Assembly (NCBI GenBank): GCA_016873805.1
Contig: VGVZ01000012.1
Location: 1 to 64,000 of the forward strand
Length of the DNA stretch: 64,000 bases
Direction: 5' to 3'
DNA from: Ignavibacteria bacterium
Lineage (GTDB): Bacteria > Bacteroidota > Ignavibacteria > UBA10030
Below the pieces are notes generated by a model that made no database searches, was not told where the DNA came from, and saw only the letters and a program-made list of their open reading frames with translations. The position numbers and the translations under genes are program-made. Shown one piece after another: positions 9,128 through 18,158 of this stretch (position 1 is the stretch's first letter; the number at the start of each line of letters is the position of its first letter).

Positions 9128-10300
9128 ATGACGAAGCGGGATTACTACGACATCTTGGGAGTCGCTCGTTCGGCCTCCGCTGACGAAATCAAGAAGGCCT
9201 ATCGGCAGCTTGCGCTGAAGCATCATCCTGACCGCAATCCCGGAAACAAGGAATCGGAGGAGAAGTTCAAGGAAGCGGCAGAAGCATACGAGGTGCTCGG
9301 AGATCCCGAAAAACGACAGCGGTATGACCGGTTCGGATATGAGGGAATGCGCGGCACGAATTTTCGCGAGTTCACCGACATCAACGACATCTTCTCGACC
9401 TTCGGAGATATTTTCGGGGGCGCGTTCGGCGGGAGCATCTTCGACGAGGTGTTCAGAGGCGGCCAGCGAGGGCGACGGCGTTCGTCCGCCGGCCAGGGAA
9501 CTCCGGGATCCGACTTGCGCATCAAGCTCTCGATGACACTGGAAGAGATTGCCGAGGGTGTTGAGAAGAAGATCAAAGTCAAACGTCAGAAGAAGTGCGA
9601 TCTCTGTAGCGGATCCGGGGCCAAGCCCGGCAGTTCCCGAACCACGTGCCCACAGTGCCAGGGTTCAGGAGAGATTCGCCAGGTCTCACGCTCGATGTTC
9701 GGTCAGTTCGTCAACATCACGACGTGCGCCTATTGCGGCGGAGAGGGAAAGATCATCAAGGAACCGTGCACATCGTGCGGAGGAGATGGACGCACGGCGG
9801 GGGAATCAACGATCAAGGTCAATGTCCCGGCCGGAGTCTCTCAAGGCAACTACCTGACGCTGCAGGGACAGGGAGACGCCGGAAGACGCGGCGGACCTCC
9901 GGGCGACCTCATTGTCATGATCGAAGAAAAGCCGCACGAACATTTTCGTCGCCAGGGGGATGATATCATCTACGACCTGCTGGTCAGCTTTCCCACGGCA
10001 GCGCTCGGAGGAGAAGTTGAAATTCCAACGCTGACAGGAAAAGCCAAGCTCGTGGTGGAGGCGGGAACGCCGCCAGGGAGGATGCTGAGAATGCGCGACC
10101 GGGGAATCCCCCATTTGAACAGCCACGGACGAGGTGACCAGCTGGTCCACATCAACATCTGGGTTCCCACAAAACTGAACAGCGAGGAGCGCGAGCTTCT
10201 CAAGAAACTCTCCTCCGCCGAGCATATCAACCCCAACGAGGAAGAGCGCAAGAGCACCTCGAAAAAATTCTTCGAACGAATGAGGGACGCATTCAGCTGA
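9128..10300 (+). CDS. dnaJ: chaperone DnaJ
   Basis: This is a complete type I Hsp40 (390 residues) that delivers substrates to DnaK and stimulates its ATPase. The J domain spans about residues 1-70 with HPD at 33-35. A Gly/Phe-rich linker containing FGGAFGGS follows, then four CxxCxGxG zinc-finger repeats ([32 protein letters not shown]) at about 155-215, and the C-terminal substrate-binding domains. It closes the hrcA-grpE-dnaJ run and is followed after six bases by a ComEA-like gene, which may share the transcript. Confidence 0.97.
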   Translation: MTKRDYYDILGVARSASADEIKKAYRQLALKHHPDRNPGNKESEEKFKEAAEAYEVLGDPEKRQRYDRFGYEGMRGTNFREFTDINDIFSTFGDIFGGAFGGSIFDEVFRGGQRGRRRSSAGQGTPGSDLRIKLSMTLEEIAEGVEKKIKVKRQKKCDLCSGSGAKPGSSRTTCPQCQGSGEIRQVSRSMFGQFVNITTCAYCGGEGKIIKEPCTSCGGDGRTAGESTIKVNVPAGVSQGNYLTLQGQGDAGRRGGPPGDLIVMIEEKPHEHFRRQGDDIIYDLLVSFPTAALGGEVEIPTLTGKAKLVVEAGTPPGRMLRMRDRGIPHLNSHGRGDQLVHINIWVPTKLNSEERELLKKLSSAEHINPNEEERKSTSKKFFERMRDAFS

Positions 10301-10306
10301 TCTGAC

Positions 10307-10729
10307 ATGTGGAAGCGACTGACCGAGTGGCTGGCATTCACGCAAGCGGAGCGGAAGGTAATTCTCTTCCTGGTGGCCGTCCTGGTGGCCGGCATGGGGA
10401 TTCGGTTGTATCAGAGCACCTTCCGGCAGGACCCTTCGTTTGACTACACGAGAAGCGATAGCACATTTGCCGCCCTTTCAGAGGCAATCGCGACAGAGGA
10501 CGAACCGGCGTCAGAGGCTGAGGAAGAGATCGTCAACCTGAACACGGCGACCAAAGAAGAATTGATGGGACTCACGGGTGTCGGTTCGGTGCTGGCGGAG
10601 AGGATTCTTGAGCATCGAGCCAAAATTGGGAAATTCAGGAGCATCGAGGAAATTCAAGCCGTTCGCGGAATCTCCAAAAAGAAGTTTGAACAAATAAGAA
10701 ATTCGATTACTATTGATAATTCAAAGTGA
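10307..10729 (+). CDS. ComEA-like membrane-anchored helix-hairpin-helix protein
   Basis: The 140-residue protein has one N-terminal membrane segment (about residues 18-36), an acidic linker, and a C-terminal tandem helix-hairpin-helix DNA-binding domain beginning VNLNTATKEELMGLTGVG and continuing to VRGISKKKFEQI. That is the layout of ComEA, which binds incoming double-stranded DNA in the periplasm during natural transformation. Many bacteria carry such proteins without proven competence, so the role is likely but unproven. It starts six bases after dnaJ, and the next genes have pilus-like features. Confidence 0.85.
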   Translation: MWKRLTEWLAFTQAERKVILFLVAVLVAGMGIRLYQSTFRQDPSFDYTRSDSTFAALSEAIATEDEPASEAEEEIVNLNTATKEELMGLTGVGSVLAERILEHRAKIGKFRSIEEIQAVRGISKKKFEQIRNSITIDNSK

Positions 10730-10851
10730 CTCAGGATCCACGGCAGGACCGACCTTGACCCGTCAAAGGGTGAGGGGACGCGAGCCCGCGGCATCATCAG
10801 TCCCCAGTTTTTCAGTCAGACGAACTCTTTACACCCAGCCAGGGAGGCTCA

Positions 10852-11313
10852 ATGTCAATCTATCAAAAACCGAAAGGGTCGATTCTTCACAAGATCATCA
10901 TCGTCGCGCTTATCGGCGTTCTGATATACGTGTTGTACGAACCGTTCGAGATTCGTGAACGTGAGGATGCACTTCGACGCGAATCCCGTGCTCGCATGAC
11001 GAATATTCGGGCTGGCCAGCTCCAGTTCATCAACAAGTTTGGGAAGTATGCGCCGTCGGTCGATTCCTTGATTGCGTTTATCAAGGAGGAGGTGGCGGCG
11101 GGGACAGTGACCACCGAAACGTTTAAACCTCTCGCGTTGGGCCCCTTCGTTCCCGAATCGCTCGCCCATTCGCCGAAATCATTCCGGCCGTACGTGATGA
11201 CGAGTGTCGATACAACGATCATTAAAAAGTACATCCTCGAGTGCCCGGATGGATATGGAAGCATCGGCTCGCTGACGGACGACTCGAGAATCAACAAGGC
11301 CTCGTGGGAGTAG
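10852..11313 (+). CDS. unknown single-pass membrane protein, pseudopilin-like character
   Basis: I do not recognise a named family. The 153-residue protein has a hydrophobic segment at about residues 13-30, a charged helix (REREDALRRESRAR), and the phrase RMTNIRAGQLQFINKFGKYAPS, which resembles the region after the N-terminal helix in type II/IV pseudopilins. There is no clear prepilin peptidase site. It lies between a ComEA-like gene and a PilM-like gene, which supports a tie to a pilus or secretion apparatus. That link is inference; it could equally be an unrelated inner-membrane protein. Confidence 0.6.
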   Translation: MSIYQKPKGSILHKIIIVALIGVLIYVLYEPFEIREREDALRRESRARMTNIRAGQLQFINKFGKYAPSVDSLIAFIKEEVAAGTVTTETFKPLALGPFVPESLAHSPKSFRPYVMTSVDTTIIKKYILECPDGYGSIGSLTDDSRINKASWE

Positions 11314-11406
11314 ATGCCGCGCGATCTCTCCTCGCCGAGGGATCCGCTCCGGGAGCCACAGGGGCGCACGTGCGCTGGCGCCGTAACCACCTAATCCGAT
11401 CCGACT

Positions 11407-12312
11407 ATGATCAAGAGCTTCCGTCATCTCGGTGTATCGTTCTGTCGGAACAGAATCCAGCTTGCTTCCATTACCCATGGAAAGGTTCCCGCCCTCGGGG
11501 CGCTAAGCGAGTGCGAGACTTCTCTTGAAAACTCCCAGGCCGGCATCCATCTCTCCGGAAACCATCCCCAGATTCAAACGCTGGTCAAAGATCTCTCCAC
11601 GCTGATTGAGCGGAACAAAATACGGGGCGACGCAATCTCCTTCGGTCTCCCCCGTGAACCGGTCTTTGTCGGAATCCTCCCTGTCGAATCGTCTCTTCAG
11701 GGACCGACTCTCAAAGAGCACATGCGATGGGAGCTGGGTCAATACTACCCCGGAGTTGCCTCTCAGGAATTTGTCATTGATGCGGTCCCGCTTCCCGACA
11801 AGGCCCGATCGTTCATCGTCGGTGTGAGACGCGGAATAATTGAGTTCTTGCAGAGTGTTGCCAAGCAGCTCAAGCTGCCCATCCGGTTTGTCGATATCGA
11901 TCATTTCAGCGCGGAAAAGACGTTGCGACTGAACTATCCTGAGGCACGTGAAGGATCGGTGGTGCTGGTTGGGGTGCGCTATGGTGGGATCGATGCAAGC
12001 CTGATCGTAAACGGCGAACTCACCGACTACCTCTTCGTGTCCGGCGAATTTCCCCAATCGGTCCCGACCGCAGCGGCGAAATATCTCGCGCATCTCCGGG
12101 ATTTGGATGCTGCGGCTCCAGGAAAGATGTTCTTGTGCGGTCTCGTTCTCCCTCCCGATGTTGTGAAACGCACGCAAGCCGAGACCGGCATCGCTGTGGA
12201 GGTTTGCAACCCCTTCCGCAAACTCTCGATCGCAGGCCAGATTTATCAATCCTATCTCAAGGAAGGATCCCGATTCGCGGCTGCCATTGGTCTCGCGCTT
12301 CGATCAGAGTAG
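11407..12312 (+). CDS. PilM-like actin-fold protein
   Basis: The 301-residue protein resembles PilM, the cytoplasmic actin-like ATPase-fold component of type IV pilus and type II secretion alignment complexes. Support comes from the N-terminal VSFCRNRIQLASI strand pair, the ELGQYYPG region matching the conserved E-hxQY of PilM, the VLVGVRYGGIDASLIVNG strands of the second subdomain, and the terminal AAAIGLALR typical of the family. The partners PilN, PilO and PilQ are not present here. The next gene rsmD follows immediately. A different actin-fold protein is possible, but the overall pattern favours PilM. Confidence 0.65.
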   Translation: MIKSFRHLGVSFCRNRIQLASITHGKVPALGALSECETSLENSQAGIHLSGNHPQIQTLVKDLSTLIERNKIRGDAISFGLPREPVFVGILPVESSLQGPTLKEHMRWELGQYYPGVASQEFVIDAVPLPDKARSFIVGVRRGIIEFLQSVAKQLKLPIRFVDIDHFSAEKTLRLNYPEAREGSVVLVGVRYGGIDASLIVNGELTDYLFVSGEFPQSVPTAAAKYLAHLRDLDAAAPGKMFLCGLVLPPDVVKRTQAETGIAVEVCNPFRKLSIAGQIYQSYLKEGSRFAAAIGLALRSE

Positions 12313-12900
12313 ATGAGGATCATCGCCGGATTGTTTCGCGGGAGGAAACTCCTCCCTATGAAAGGACTCTCGGTCAGACCCATGACCGACCGTGTCCGGC
12401 AAACGGTTTTTGATATCCTCACGAACCGCATTGATTGGGAAGGACGCACCGTTCTCGACCTCTTCGCGGGAAGCGGAAGTCTCGGCATCGAGGCACTCAG
12501 TCGGGGAGCGGCGCATGTGACCTGCGTGGACAATTCCCGTAGCTCGTTGGATGTTCTCCACGCGAACATTCGTGCGATCGGCTGTGCGGACAATGTGCAC
12601 GTCCATCAGGCCGATGTATTCTGGTATCTCAAGCACGTTAAAGTCGGATTTGACGTCATCTTCGTCGACCCCCCCTATCAGCTTGAGAGCATCGGTGAGC
12701 TTCCGGCACGAATTGCCCGCTCGTCGGCCGCTGGAATCGGTACCCATGTGGTGATGGAGCACGGCCGTGACACCGCCGTCGACGTGCCCGAACATCTGTT
12801 CGAAACGATCAGAAAGCAGTTTGGCCAGACCACCGTTCTGATCATGAAGGTTATCTCCAAACCTGGGGCGGAAAAAGAAACGGAGATCTCGCAACTATGA
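12313..12900 (+). CDS. rsmD: 16S rRNA (guanine-966-N2)-methyltransferase
   Basis: The 195-residue protein is the SAM-dependent methyltransferase that modifies G966 of 16S rRNA. It has the RsmD N-terminus MRIIAGLFRGRKL followed by RPMTDRVRQTVFDIL, the SAM-binding loop VLDLFAGSGSLGIEALSRGA, and the catalytic FVDPPYQ. It abuts the PilM-like gene and overlaps coaD by four bases (ATGA), the common rsmD-coaD arrangement, showing translational coupling. Confidence 0.95.
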   Translation: MRIIAGLFRGRKLLPMKGLSVRPMTDRVRQTVFDILTNRIDWEGRTVLDLFAGSGSLGIEALSRGAAHVTCVDNSRSSLDVLHANIRAIGCADNVHVHQADVFWYLKHVKVGFDVIFVDPPYQLESIGELPARIARSSAAGIGTHVVMEHGRDTAVDVPEHLFETIRKQFGQTTVLIMKVISKPGAEKETEISQL

Positions 12901-13379
12901 AAGTCGCACTCTATCCCGGCACATTTGATCCGATCACAAACGGCCATCTCGACATCGTCGAGCGGGCGCTGAAAATGTTCGACCGCGTCATCATCACGGT
13001 GGCACGGAATACATCAAAGGCTCCCCTCTTCACAGCCGATGAACGGCTCTCACTCATCCGCGACGCTCTCAATCACAACGATCGCGTGGAAGTCGAATTC
13101 TTCGACGGATTGCTGGTCGATTTCGCACGAAAACGAAATGTGAGCGCGATTGTCCGCGGTCTGCGGGCCGTCTCGGATTTTGAGTACGAATTCCAAATGG
13201 CCTTGATGAACCGGAAACTCGACGAGGCGGTCGAAACCGTCTTCCTGATGCCAAATGAAAAGTACACATACCTCAACTCGAGCATCATTCGCGAAATCGC
13301 TCGATTCGGAGGAGATGTCAGTGATTTTGTTCCCCCTGCTGTCCAGGAAGCCCTTACGCGAAAGTCAAACAAAGGCTGA
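12897..13379 (+). CDS. coaD: phosphopantetheine adenylyltransferase
   Basis: The 160-residue enzyme transfers AMP from ATP to 4'-phosphopantetheine, the penultimate step of coenzyme A synthesis. The nucleotidyltransferase signature is YPGTFDPITNGHLD (with the T/HxGH motif), followed by VIITVARNTSKAPLFTADER and the C-terminal YLNSSIIREIA. Length is exactly typical. It is coupled to rsmD by a four-base overlap. panC, another gene of the pathway, lies about 31 kb away. Confidence 0.97.
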   Translation: MKVALYPGTFDPITNGHLDIVERALKMFDRVIITVARNTSKAPLFTADERLSLIRDALNHNDRVEVEFFDGLLVDFARKRNVSAIVRGLRAVSDFEYEFQMALMNRKLDEAVETVFLMPNEKYTYLNSSIIREIARFGGDVSDFVPPAVQEALTRKSNKG

Positions 13380-13436
13380 ACCCGTTCTGCCCGAAGCACC
13401 GCTCTCCTCCTCACAACGTATCAGAGCAAGAACATC

Positions 13437-14639
13437 ATGAAACCGTTATCAAGAAAAGTAGCAGCGGTTGAGGAATCCCAGACAATCTTCCTTGCCTCGC
13501 TCGCGAAGAAAATGAAATCGGAAGGTATCGATGTCTCCAGCTTGACGGCCGGCGAGCCCGATTTTGGGACTCCTCAGGCGATCAAGGACGCTGCGATGAA
13601 GGCGATCCAGAGCGAGTTCACGAAGTATACCCCCACACGCGGAATCCCCGACTTGCTCAAGGCCGTAGCCGAAAAGTTCCGCAAAGACAACGATCTCCAT
13701 TTCGAGACATCGCAGGTGATGGTCTCGAACGGAGCGAAGCATTCCATTTACAATGCCCTCGAAGCGATCTGCAATAAAGGTGATGAAGTGATCATCCCCG
13801 CTCCCTACTGGGTGAGCTACCCTGAGATGGCGAAGCTTGTCAATGCGACGCCGGTGATCGTGAAGACCTCGGCCAGCAATCAATTCAAGATGACCCCGTC
13901 ACAACTCAGGAAGGCGTTGACGAAGAAATCGAAGGTGTTGATCTTTTGTTCGCCGAGCAATCCGACCGGCGCGGTCTATACGCAGGAAGAGATTGAAGCG
14001 ATCGCCGATGTCGTGCATCGCTCCGGGATCTATGTCATTTCGGACGAGATTTACGAGAAGATCATCTACGATGGTCTGAAACACTTCAGCATGGGGGCGG
14101 TCGATCCGATTCGCAACCAGGTCGTGACCACCAACGGTGTTTCCAAAGCGTATTCGATGACCGGATGGCGCATTGGGTTCATGGGGGGACCGAAAGAAAT
14201 CATCAGCGCGGCGGAAAAGGTGCAGAGTCAGGTGACCTCAAACGCGTGCTCGATTTCCCAAAAAGCCGCCCTCGCTGCGCTGACAGCCGATCTGGATGCT
14301 GAGGTGGCCGGAATGGTGAGGGAATTTGACAGACGCCGCCAGTACCTTGTTGGCGAGTTCAAGACGATCAAGGGAATCGACTTTATCTATCCGCGAGGAT
14401 CATTCACATTCTTCATCAACGTGAAGCCGTTCCTCAACAAGAAAACGCCGAAGACGCTGATCAAGACCACAGACGATCTCAGTGAGTACTTTCTCTACGA
14501 ACATCGCGTTGCGACAGTGCCCGGTCCATCGTTCGGAGCGCCGCACTGGATCCGGCTTTCGTACGCGTGTTCGATGGAAGAACTTTCGAAGGGAGTGAAC
14601 CGATTGCGCGAAGGGTTTGCCTATCTCTCTACACTGTAA
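13437..14639 (+). CDS. pyridoxal-phosphate aminotransferase, aspartate aminotransferase type
   Basis: The 400-residue protein is a class I/II fold-type I aminotransferase of the Ib aspartate aminotransferase group, moving amino groups between aspartate or a similar donor and 2-oxo acids. The PLP-binding lysine is K237 in TTNGVSKAYSMTGWRIG. Also visible are SLTAGEPDFGTP, the CSPSNPTGAV motif with the cofactor Asn, and ISDEIYEKIIYDG carrying the Asp and Tyr that contact PLP. It might also serve aromatic amino-acid transamination given tyrA and aroF nearby, but substrate cannot be read from sequence. Confidence 0.9.
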   Translation: MKPLSRKVAAVEESQTIFLASLAKKMKSEGIDVSSLTAGEPDFGTPQAIKDAAMKAIQSEFTKYTPTRGIPDLLKAVAEKFRKDNDLHFETSQVMVSNGAKHSIYNALEAICNKGDEVIIPAPYWVSYPEMAKLVNATPVIVKTSASNQFKMTPSQLRKALTKKSKVLIFCSPSNPTGAVYTQEEIEAIADVVHRSGIYVISDEIYEKIIYDGLKHFSMGAVDPIRNQVVTTNGVSKAYSMTGWRIGFMGGPKEIISAAEKVQSQVTSNACSISQKAALAALTADLDAEVAGMVREFDRRRQYLVGEFKTIKGIDFIYPRGSFTFFINVKPFLNKKTPKTLIKTTDDLSEYFLYEHRVATVPGPSFGAPHWIRLSYACSMEELSKGVNRLREGFAYLSTL

Positions 14640-14708
14640 CGAGATACGGAACCTTCATGCGACGGGCGATGTTGGAAAAATGTAAGTGAAAGAGGGAGTT
14701 TTTGGGAT

Positions 14709-15026
14709 ATGCCGACGTACGACTATGTGTGCAAGGAATGTGAATTCACATTTGAAGAGTTTCAGCCGATTTCCGCGAATCCGTTGACCGACTGCCCACA
14801 CTGCGGAAAGCCATCACTGCGCCGCAAGATGGGAACCGGCGCGGGGATGATTTTCAAGGGGAGCGGATTCTATCTGACGGATTATGTTCGGAAGAACGGC
14901 GGTTCATCTTCAACGCCTTCAAGCGGAACGGATTCGACCTCGGGCCCCTCCCCGGGCACTTCACAAAAAGGAAACTCATCGTCCTCTGCGACCGAGAAGA
15001 GTACTTCAAAGAGCCCGGACAAATAG
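14709..15026 (+). CDS. FmdB-family zinc ribbon protein
   Basis: The 105-residue protein has the FmdB zinc ribbon: MPTYDYVCKEC (first Cys pair) and CPHCGKPSLRRKM (second pair), followed by the usual GAGMIFKGSGFYLTDY. The last ~40 residues are a Ser/Gly/Thr/Pro-rich disordered tail. Function of the family is not settled; it was named from a formamidase locus and is widely conserved. The gene is followed by a strong terminator at 15051-15083, ending the rightward block that begins at hrcA. Confidence 0.9.
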   Translation: MPTYDYVCKECEFTFEEFQPISANPLTDCPHCGKPSLRRKMGTGAGMIFKGSGFYLTDYVRKNGGSSSTPSSGTDSTSGPSPGTSQKGNSSSSATEKSTSKSPDK

Positions 15027-15050
15027 CATCACAGGAATTGAGCATCAGCA

Positions 15051-15083
15051 AAAGCCACGGCTAAACTGTCCGGGGCTTTTTTT
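15051..15083 (+). terminator. rho-independent terminator after the fmdB-like gene
   Basis: AAAGCC-a-CGG (15051-15060) pairs with CCG-g-GGCTTT (15070-15079), with a nine-base loop and a run of seven Ts from 15077. An alternative pairing uses 15012-15021 with 15067-15077. It closes the rightward operon, facing the leftward tyrA gene. Confidence 0.8.
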
Positions 15084-15412
15084 GTTTACCTGCGGTTCGT
15101 TGCATCGAGAGGAATTCAGCCTGAACCGCCTCAGGGGCAAATGTGAACGTATTCAAGAAGAGAATCGCAAATCTCTTGACAATTGCCCATGGACTGCTAC
15201 TGTTTTTGTGGTTCCGGAATGCAAAGACCAGCACCCCAGCGTCCCCCCTTCTATGGGTCACATTTACGCCGGATCAGGTCAGCTTTCTCTATCCGGTAAA
15301 TCCAGCCTCCTTCTATCCTGAAACACCCCCTTACGGGTGGCCTGTTGTGTTTGACATCGAGGCCGGAAATGACAAAGGGGAGAGCCTCTGTTTGGTTCTA
15401 TCAGTCGAACAA
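15084..15412. other. intergenic region between convergent fmdB-like gene and tyrA
   Basis: About 330 bases without a supported gene. A rightward frame from 15143 encodes 117 residues with a hydrophobic start, but it runs 84 bases into the 3' end of tyrA and matches nothing I know. TTGACA (15176) with TACTGT 16 bases on resembles a promoter but leads to no convincing product. Confidence 0.5.
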
Positions 15413-16276
15413 CTATCGCCTGCGCATTTTCCGTCTCAGCCGTTGCGCAGAGGTGAATTCCCTTCTCAGATCGCTCCGGCGCTCCTTCAACGCTGATCGA
15501 TAGCTCTGGAGTTCTTTGATGTATAGATTGAGCGCGCTCAAAACGTTTCGGCGATTTTGGCGCAGTATTCCCTTCCAGATCTCGTATGAGCTTTCTGCCA
15601 GCCTCGTCGTATCCATGAGGCCGGTTCCTGAGAGCACGAGGTGATTTCTGGATCGGCTGTCCCGCCTTCCCACAACGTTCATCAGTGCCACAGAGGTGAG
15701 TTGAGGAAGATGACTCAGCGGCGCGAGGATGTTGTCGTGCTGCTCGGGTGTGAGGAACGCTATTCTGGCTCCGAGCGGGGAAAGGAATTTCGCGAGTTGG
15801 GCGGCGGTATTCTTCGGCTTGCCGTGTCGCGGCGTCAGAATGTAGGGGCGATCCCGGAACATCTCCGCCGACGCGGCCTGGACTCCTTCCTGTTCCGATC
15901 CCGCCACAGGATGTCCACCAACAAAATTGCCTCTTGGAAAGTAACGCTCCGCGACGCGTACGATCTCGCGCTTCACGCTTCCGACATCAGTGACAATCAC
16001 ATCGTTTGATATCAGCCGGGAAATCCTGGGAATGAACTTCAGAATGCGGTCAACGGGAAGGGCGATGATGACAAGTTCCGCATCAGCAAGGGCATCCTTG
16101 AGTTTCATGTGACCGGCGTCGATTGCCTTTCTCGCTTTTGCCATCTTCAGAACATCCGGCCTGTCGTATCCGGTTATTCGCAGTCGGGGGTGGGCCTTTT
16201 TCAGCGCCAGCGCGAGAGAACCGCCGATGAGTCCGACGCCGACGATTGATACACGAGAAATCACGCTGCGCTTCAC
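15413..16276 (-). CDS. tyrA: prephenate dehydrogenase
   Basis: The 287-residue enzyme oxidatively decarboxylates prephenate to 4-hydroxyphenylpyruvate for tyrosine synthesis. The NAD-binding Rossmann loop is VGVGLIGGSLALAL; VIIALPVD, VTDVGSVK and VGGHPVAGSEQEG are the hallmark blocks around the active site, and SHLPQLTSVALM lies in the helical dimerisation domain. There is no C-terminal ACT domain. The start is GTG and shares a four-base GTGA overlap with the end of aroF, so the first enzyme of the shikimate route and the tyrosine branch are co-translated. Confidence 0.93.
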   Translation of the reverse strand: MKRSVISRVSIVGVGLIGGSLALALKKAHPRLRITGYDRPDVLKMAKARKAIDAGHMKLKDALADAELVIIALPVDRILKFIPRISRLISNDVIVTDVGSVKREIVRVAERYFPRGNFVGGHPVAGSEQEGVQAASAEMFRDRPYILTPRHGKPKNTAAQLAKFLSPLGARIAFLTPEQHDNILAPLSHLPQLTSVALMNVVGRRDSRSRNHLVLSGTGLMDTTRLAESSYEIWKGILRQNRRNVLSALNLYIKELQSYRSALKERRSDLRREFTSAQRLRRKMRRR

Positions 16277-17289
16277 GCGATCACACGACCAATCGCTTGC
16301 GCGATCAAGTGAATCTCTTTCATCAGGACGTCAAACTGATCGGGATAGAGTGATTGTGCGCCGTCTGATTTCGCATGGTCAGGATCATGATGCACTTCGA
16401 TCATGACACCATCGGCTCCGGCCGCGATGCAGGCGCGGGCCATCGGGACCACTTTGTCGCGGATTCCGATTCCATGCGATGGATCGGCGATAATAGGCAG
16501 ATGGCTTTTCTTCTTGATAACAGGGATTGCACTTACATCAAGTGTGTTGCGCGTCGCCGTCTCGAATGTGCGGATGCCTCTTTCGCACAGGATCACCTGG
16601 CTATTTCCACCGGAAAGAATGTACTCGGCGGACATCAGCCATTCCTCAATCGTGGCGGCCATGCCTCTCTTCAACAAGACCGGTTTGGACGCTTTGCCCA
16701 GTTCCTTCAGGAAGGTGAAGTTCTGCATATTGCGCGCGCCCACCTGAAGCACATCGGCATATTTCTCTACGAGGGAGATCTGGCTCCTGTCCATTACTTC
16801 GGTGACGACTTTCAGTTGATGCGCGTCGGCCGCCGCTCTCAGAAACTTCAGGCCCTCTTCCCCAAGCCCTTGAAAGGAATAGGGCGAACTTCGAGGTTTG
16901 AAGGCGCCGCCCCGGAGAAACCGCGCCCCCGATTTGGCTACCCGCGCGGCAATCGTATTGATTTGCTCTTCGCTCTCGACCGCACACGGGCCGGCCATCA
17001 CCACAACCCCCTTGTCGCCGATCTTCACCCCGCCGATATCAAAAACGGAACCCTCCCGGCGAAACGCTCTTGCCGCAAGTTTGTACGGATCGGTAATCCG
17101 GTGAACCTCTGCCACACCCGGAATGAGTTCGATCTGACGGTGATCAAAATCGGGACGGACACCGATGGCACCAAGAACCGTCTGCCGCACTCCGGTCGAG
17201 CGATGGACATCGAAGCCGTGCTCGTAGAGAATCTTAATCACATGCTCGACCTGACTCTCAGTGGCACCGGGCTCCAATACAACGATCAT
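16273..17289 (-). CDS. aroF: 3-deoxy-7-phosphoheptulonate synthase (DAHP synthase, type I-beta)
   Basis: The 338-residue protein catalyses the first committed step of aromatic synthesis, joining phosphoenolpyruvate and erythrose 4-phosphate. Residues 1-70 form the ferredoxin-like/ACT-like domain of the I-beta class (MIVVLEPGATESQVEHVI), and the barrel carries MAGPCAVES, RGGAFKPRSSPYSFQG, LLKRGM and IADPSHGIG with metal and substrate ligands. The N-terminal domain suggests feedback control by tyrosine or prephenate. It is the homologue of KdsA encoded six kilobases upstream in the same run, but is clearly the DAHP branch. Confidence 0.95.
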   Translation of the reverse strand: MIVVLEPGATESQVEHVIKILYEHGFDVHRSTGVRQTVLGAIGVRPDFDHRQIELIPGVAEVHRITDPYKLAARAFRREGSVFDIGGVKIGDKGVVVMAGPCAVESEEQINTIAARVAKSGARFLRGGAFKPRSSPYSFQGLGEEGLKFLRAAADAHQLKVVTEVMDRSQISLVEKYADVLQVGARNMQNFTFLKELGKASKPVLLKRGMAATIEEWLMSAEYILSGGNSQVILCERGIRTFETATRNTLDVSAIPVIKKKSHLPIIADPSHGIGIRDKVVPMARACIAAGADGVMIEVHHDPDHAKSDGAQSLYPDQFDVLMKEIHLIAQAIGRVIA

Positions 17290-17342
17290 AGCATTGCTTT
17301 CTTTGAAGTGGAAACCATTACGAACGAGGACAAACGAATGTA

Positions 17343-18158
17343 CTAATCATACCGATCAAGTTTGAACTTCTCACCGAGATACAGCTTTCTCGCCTCCGGA
17401 TCATTCGCGAGAAAGTCGGCAGTACCCGATTTCAGTATGCGTCCCTCAAATAGAAGATACGAACGGTCGGTAATCGAGAGCGTCTCGTGGACATTGTGAT
17501 CGGTGACGAGAACCCCGATCCCCTTCTGGCGCAATGTGGAGACGATCCTCATGATGTCCTCGACCGCGATGGGATCGATTCCTGCGAACGGTTCATCCAG
17601 CAGCATGAATCGAGGATCGAGAGCCAGAGCGCGTGCAATCTCCGTTCGCCTCCTCTCGCCGCCGGAGAGGATATACCCTTTGCTCGATACGAGACGGGTG
17701 AGGCCAAAATCCTCCAGAAGCTCGTCGCATTTCTCCTGCTGCTGCTTGCGCGTCAGTGTGCTCATTTCGAGGACCGAGAGTATGTTCTCCCGGACGGTAA
17801 GCCGTCTGAACACGGAGCTTTCTTGGGGCAGATAGCCGATACCGAGGCGCGACCGGCGATACATCGGTAGTTTGGTCAGCTCGGTTGAATCGAGAAATAC
17901 CCTCCCGGCGTTGGGTCGGACCATTCCCACGATCATGTAAAAGGTTGTCGTCTTTCCGGCTCCATTTGGCCCCAGCAAACCGATGATCTCACCTTGACGG
18001 ACCTCGATGGCGACCTCATTGACAACGGTCCGTTTCTTGTACCTCTTGATGAGCCCTTCGGCTTTCAGAGTGCCGTTCGGACTGAGAGGCGAGATGATGC
18101 GTTCCTTCGCGCGCCCGGCAGATTTGGATTTCGGTTTCTTCAATCTCTTACTTGTCAT
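17343..18158 (-). CDS. lptB: LPS export ABC transporter ATP-binding protein
   Basis: The protein (271 residues from the ATG at 18158; a TTG at 18164 is possible) is the ATPase that powers extraction of lipopolysaccharide from the inner membrane with LptF and LptG. Walker A is GPNGAGKTT, the signature is LSGGERRR, and Walker B with the LptB-specific continuation reads LLDEPFAGIDPIAVEDI; HNVHETLSITDRSYLLFEG is also diagnostic. About 30 basic residues precede the usual start. The gene overlaps the end of the OstA-like gene; its permease partners lptF and lptG are near 56.5-58.9 kb. Confidence 0.95.
   Translation of the reverse strand: MTSKRLKKPKSKSAGRAKERIISPLSPNGTLKAEGLIKRYKKRTVVNEVAIEVRQGEIIGLLGPNGAGKTTTFYMIVGMVRPNAGRVFLDSTELTKLPMYRRSRLGIGYLPQESSVFRRLTVRENILSVLEMSTLTRKQQQEKCDELLEDFGLTRLVSSKGYILSGGERRRTEIARALALDPRFMLLDEPFAGIDPIAVEDIMRIVSTLRQKGIGVLVTDHNVHETLSITDRSYLLFEGRILKSGTADFLANDPEARKLYLGEKFKLDRYD

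Noticed and set aside
10730-10851. Possible terminator CCTTGAC/GTCAAAGG after the comEA-like gene
   Set aside because: Loop of two bases, a bulge and no T-run; too weak to call.
15143-15496. 117-codon frame with hydrophobic N-terminus downstream of the fmdB-like terminator
   Set aside because: Runs 84 bases into tyrA on the opposite strand and matches no family; the nearby TTGACA/TACTGT pair does not lead to it with the right spacing.
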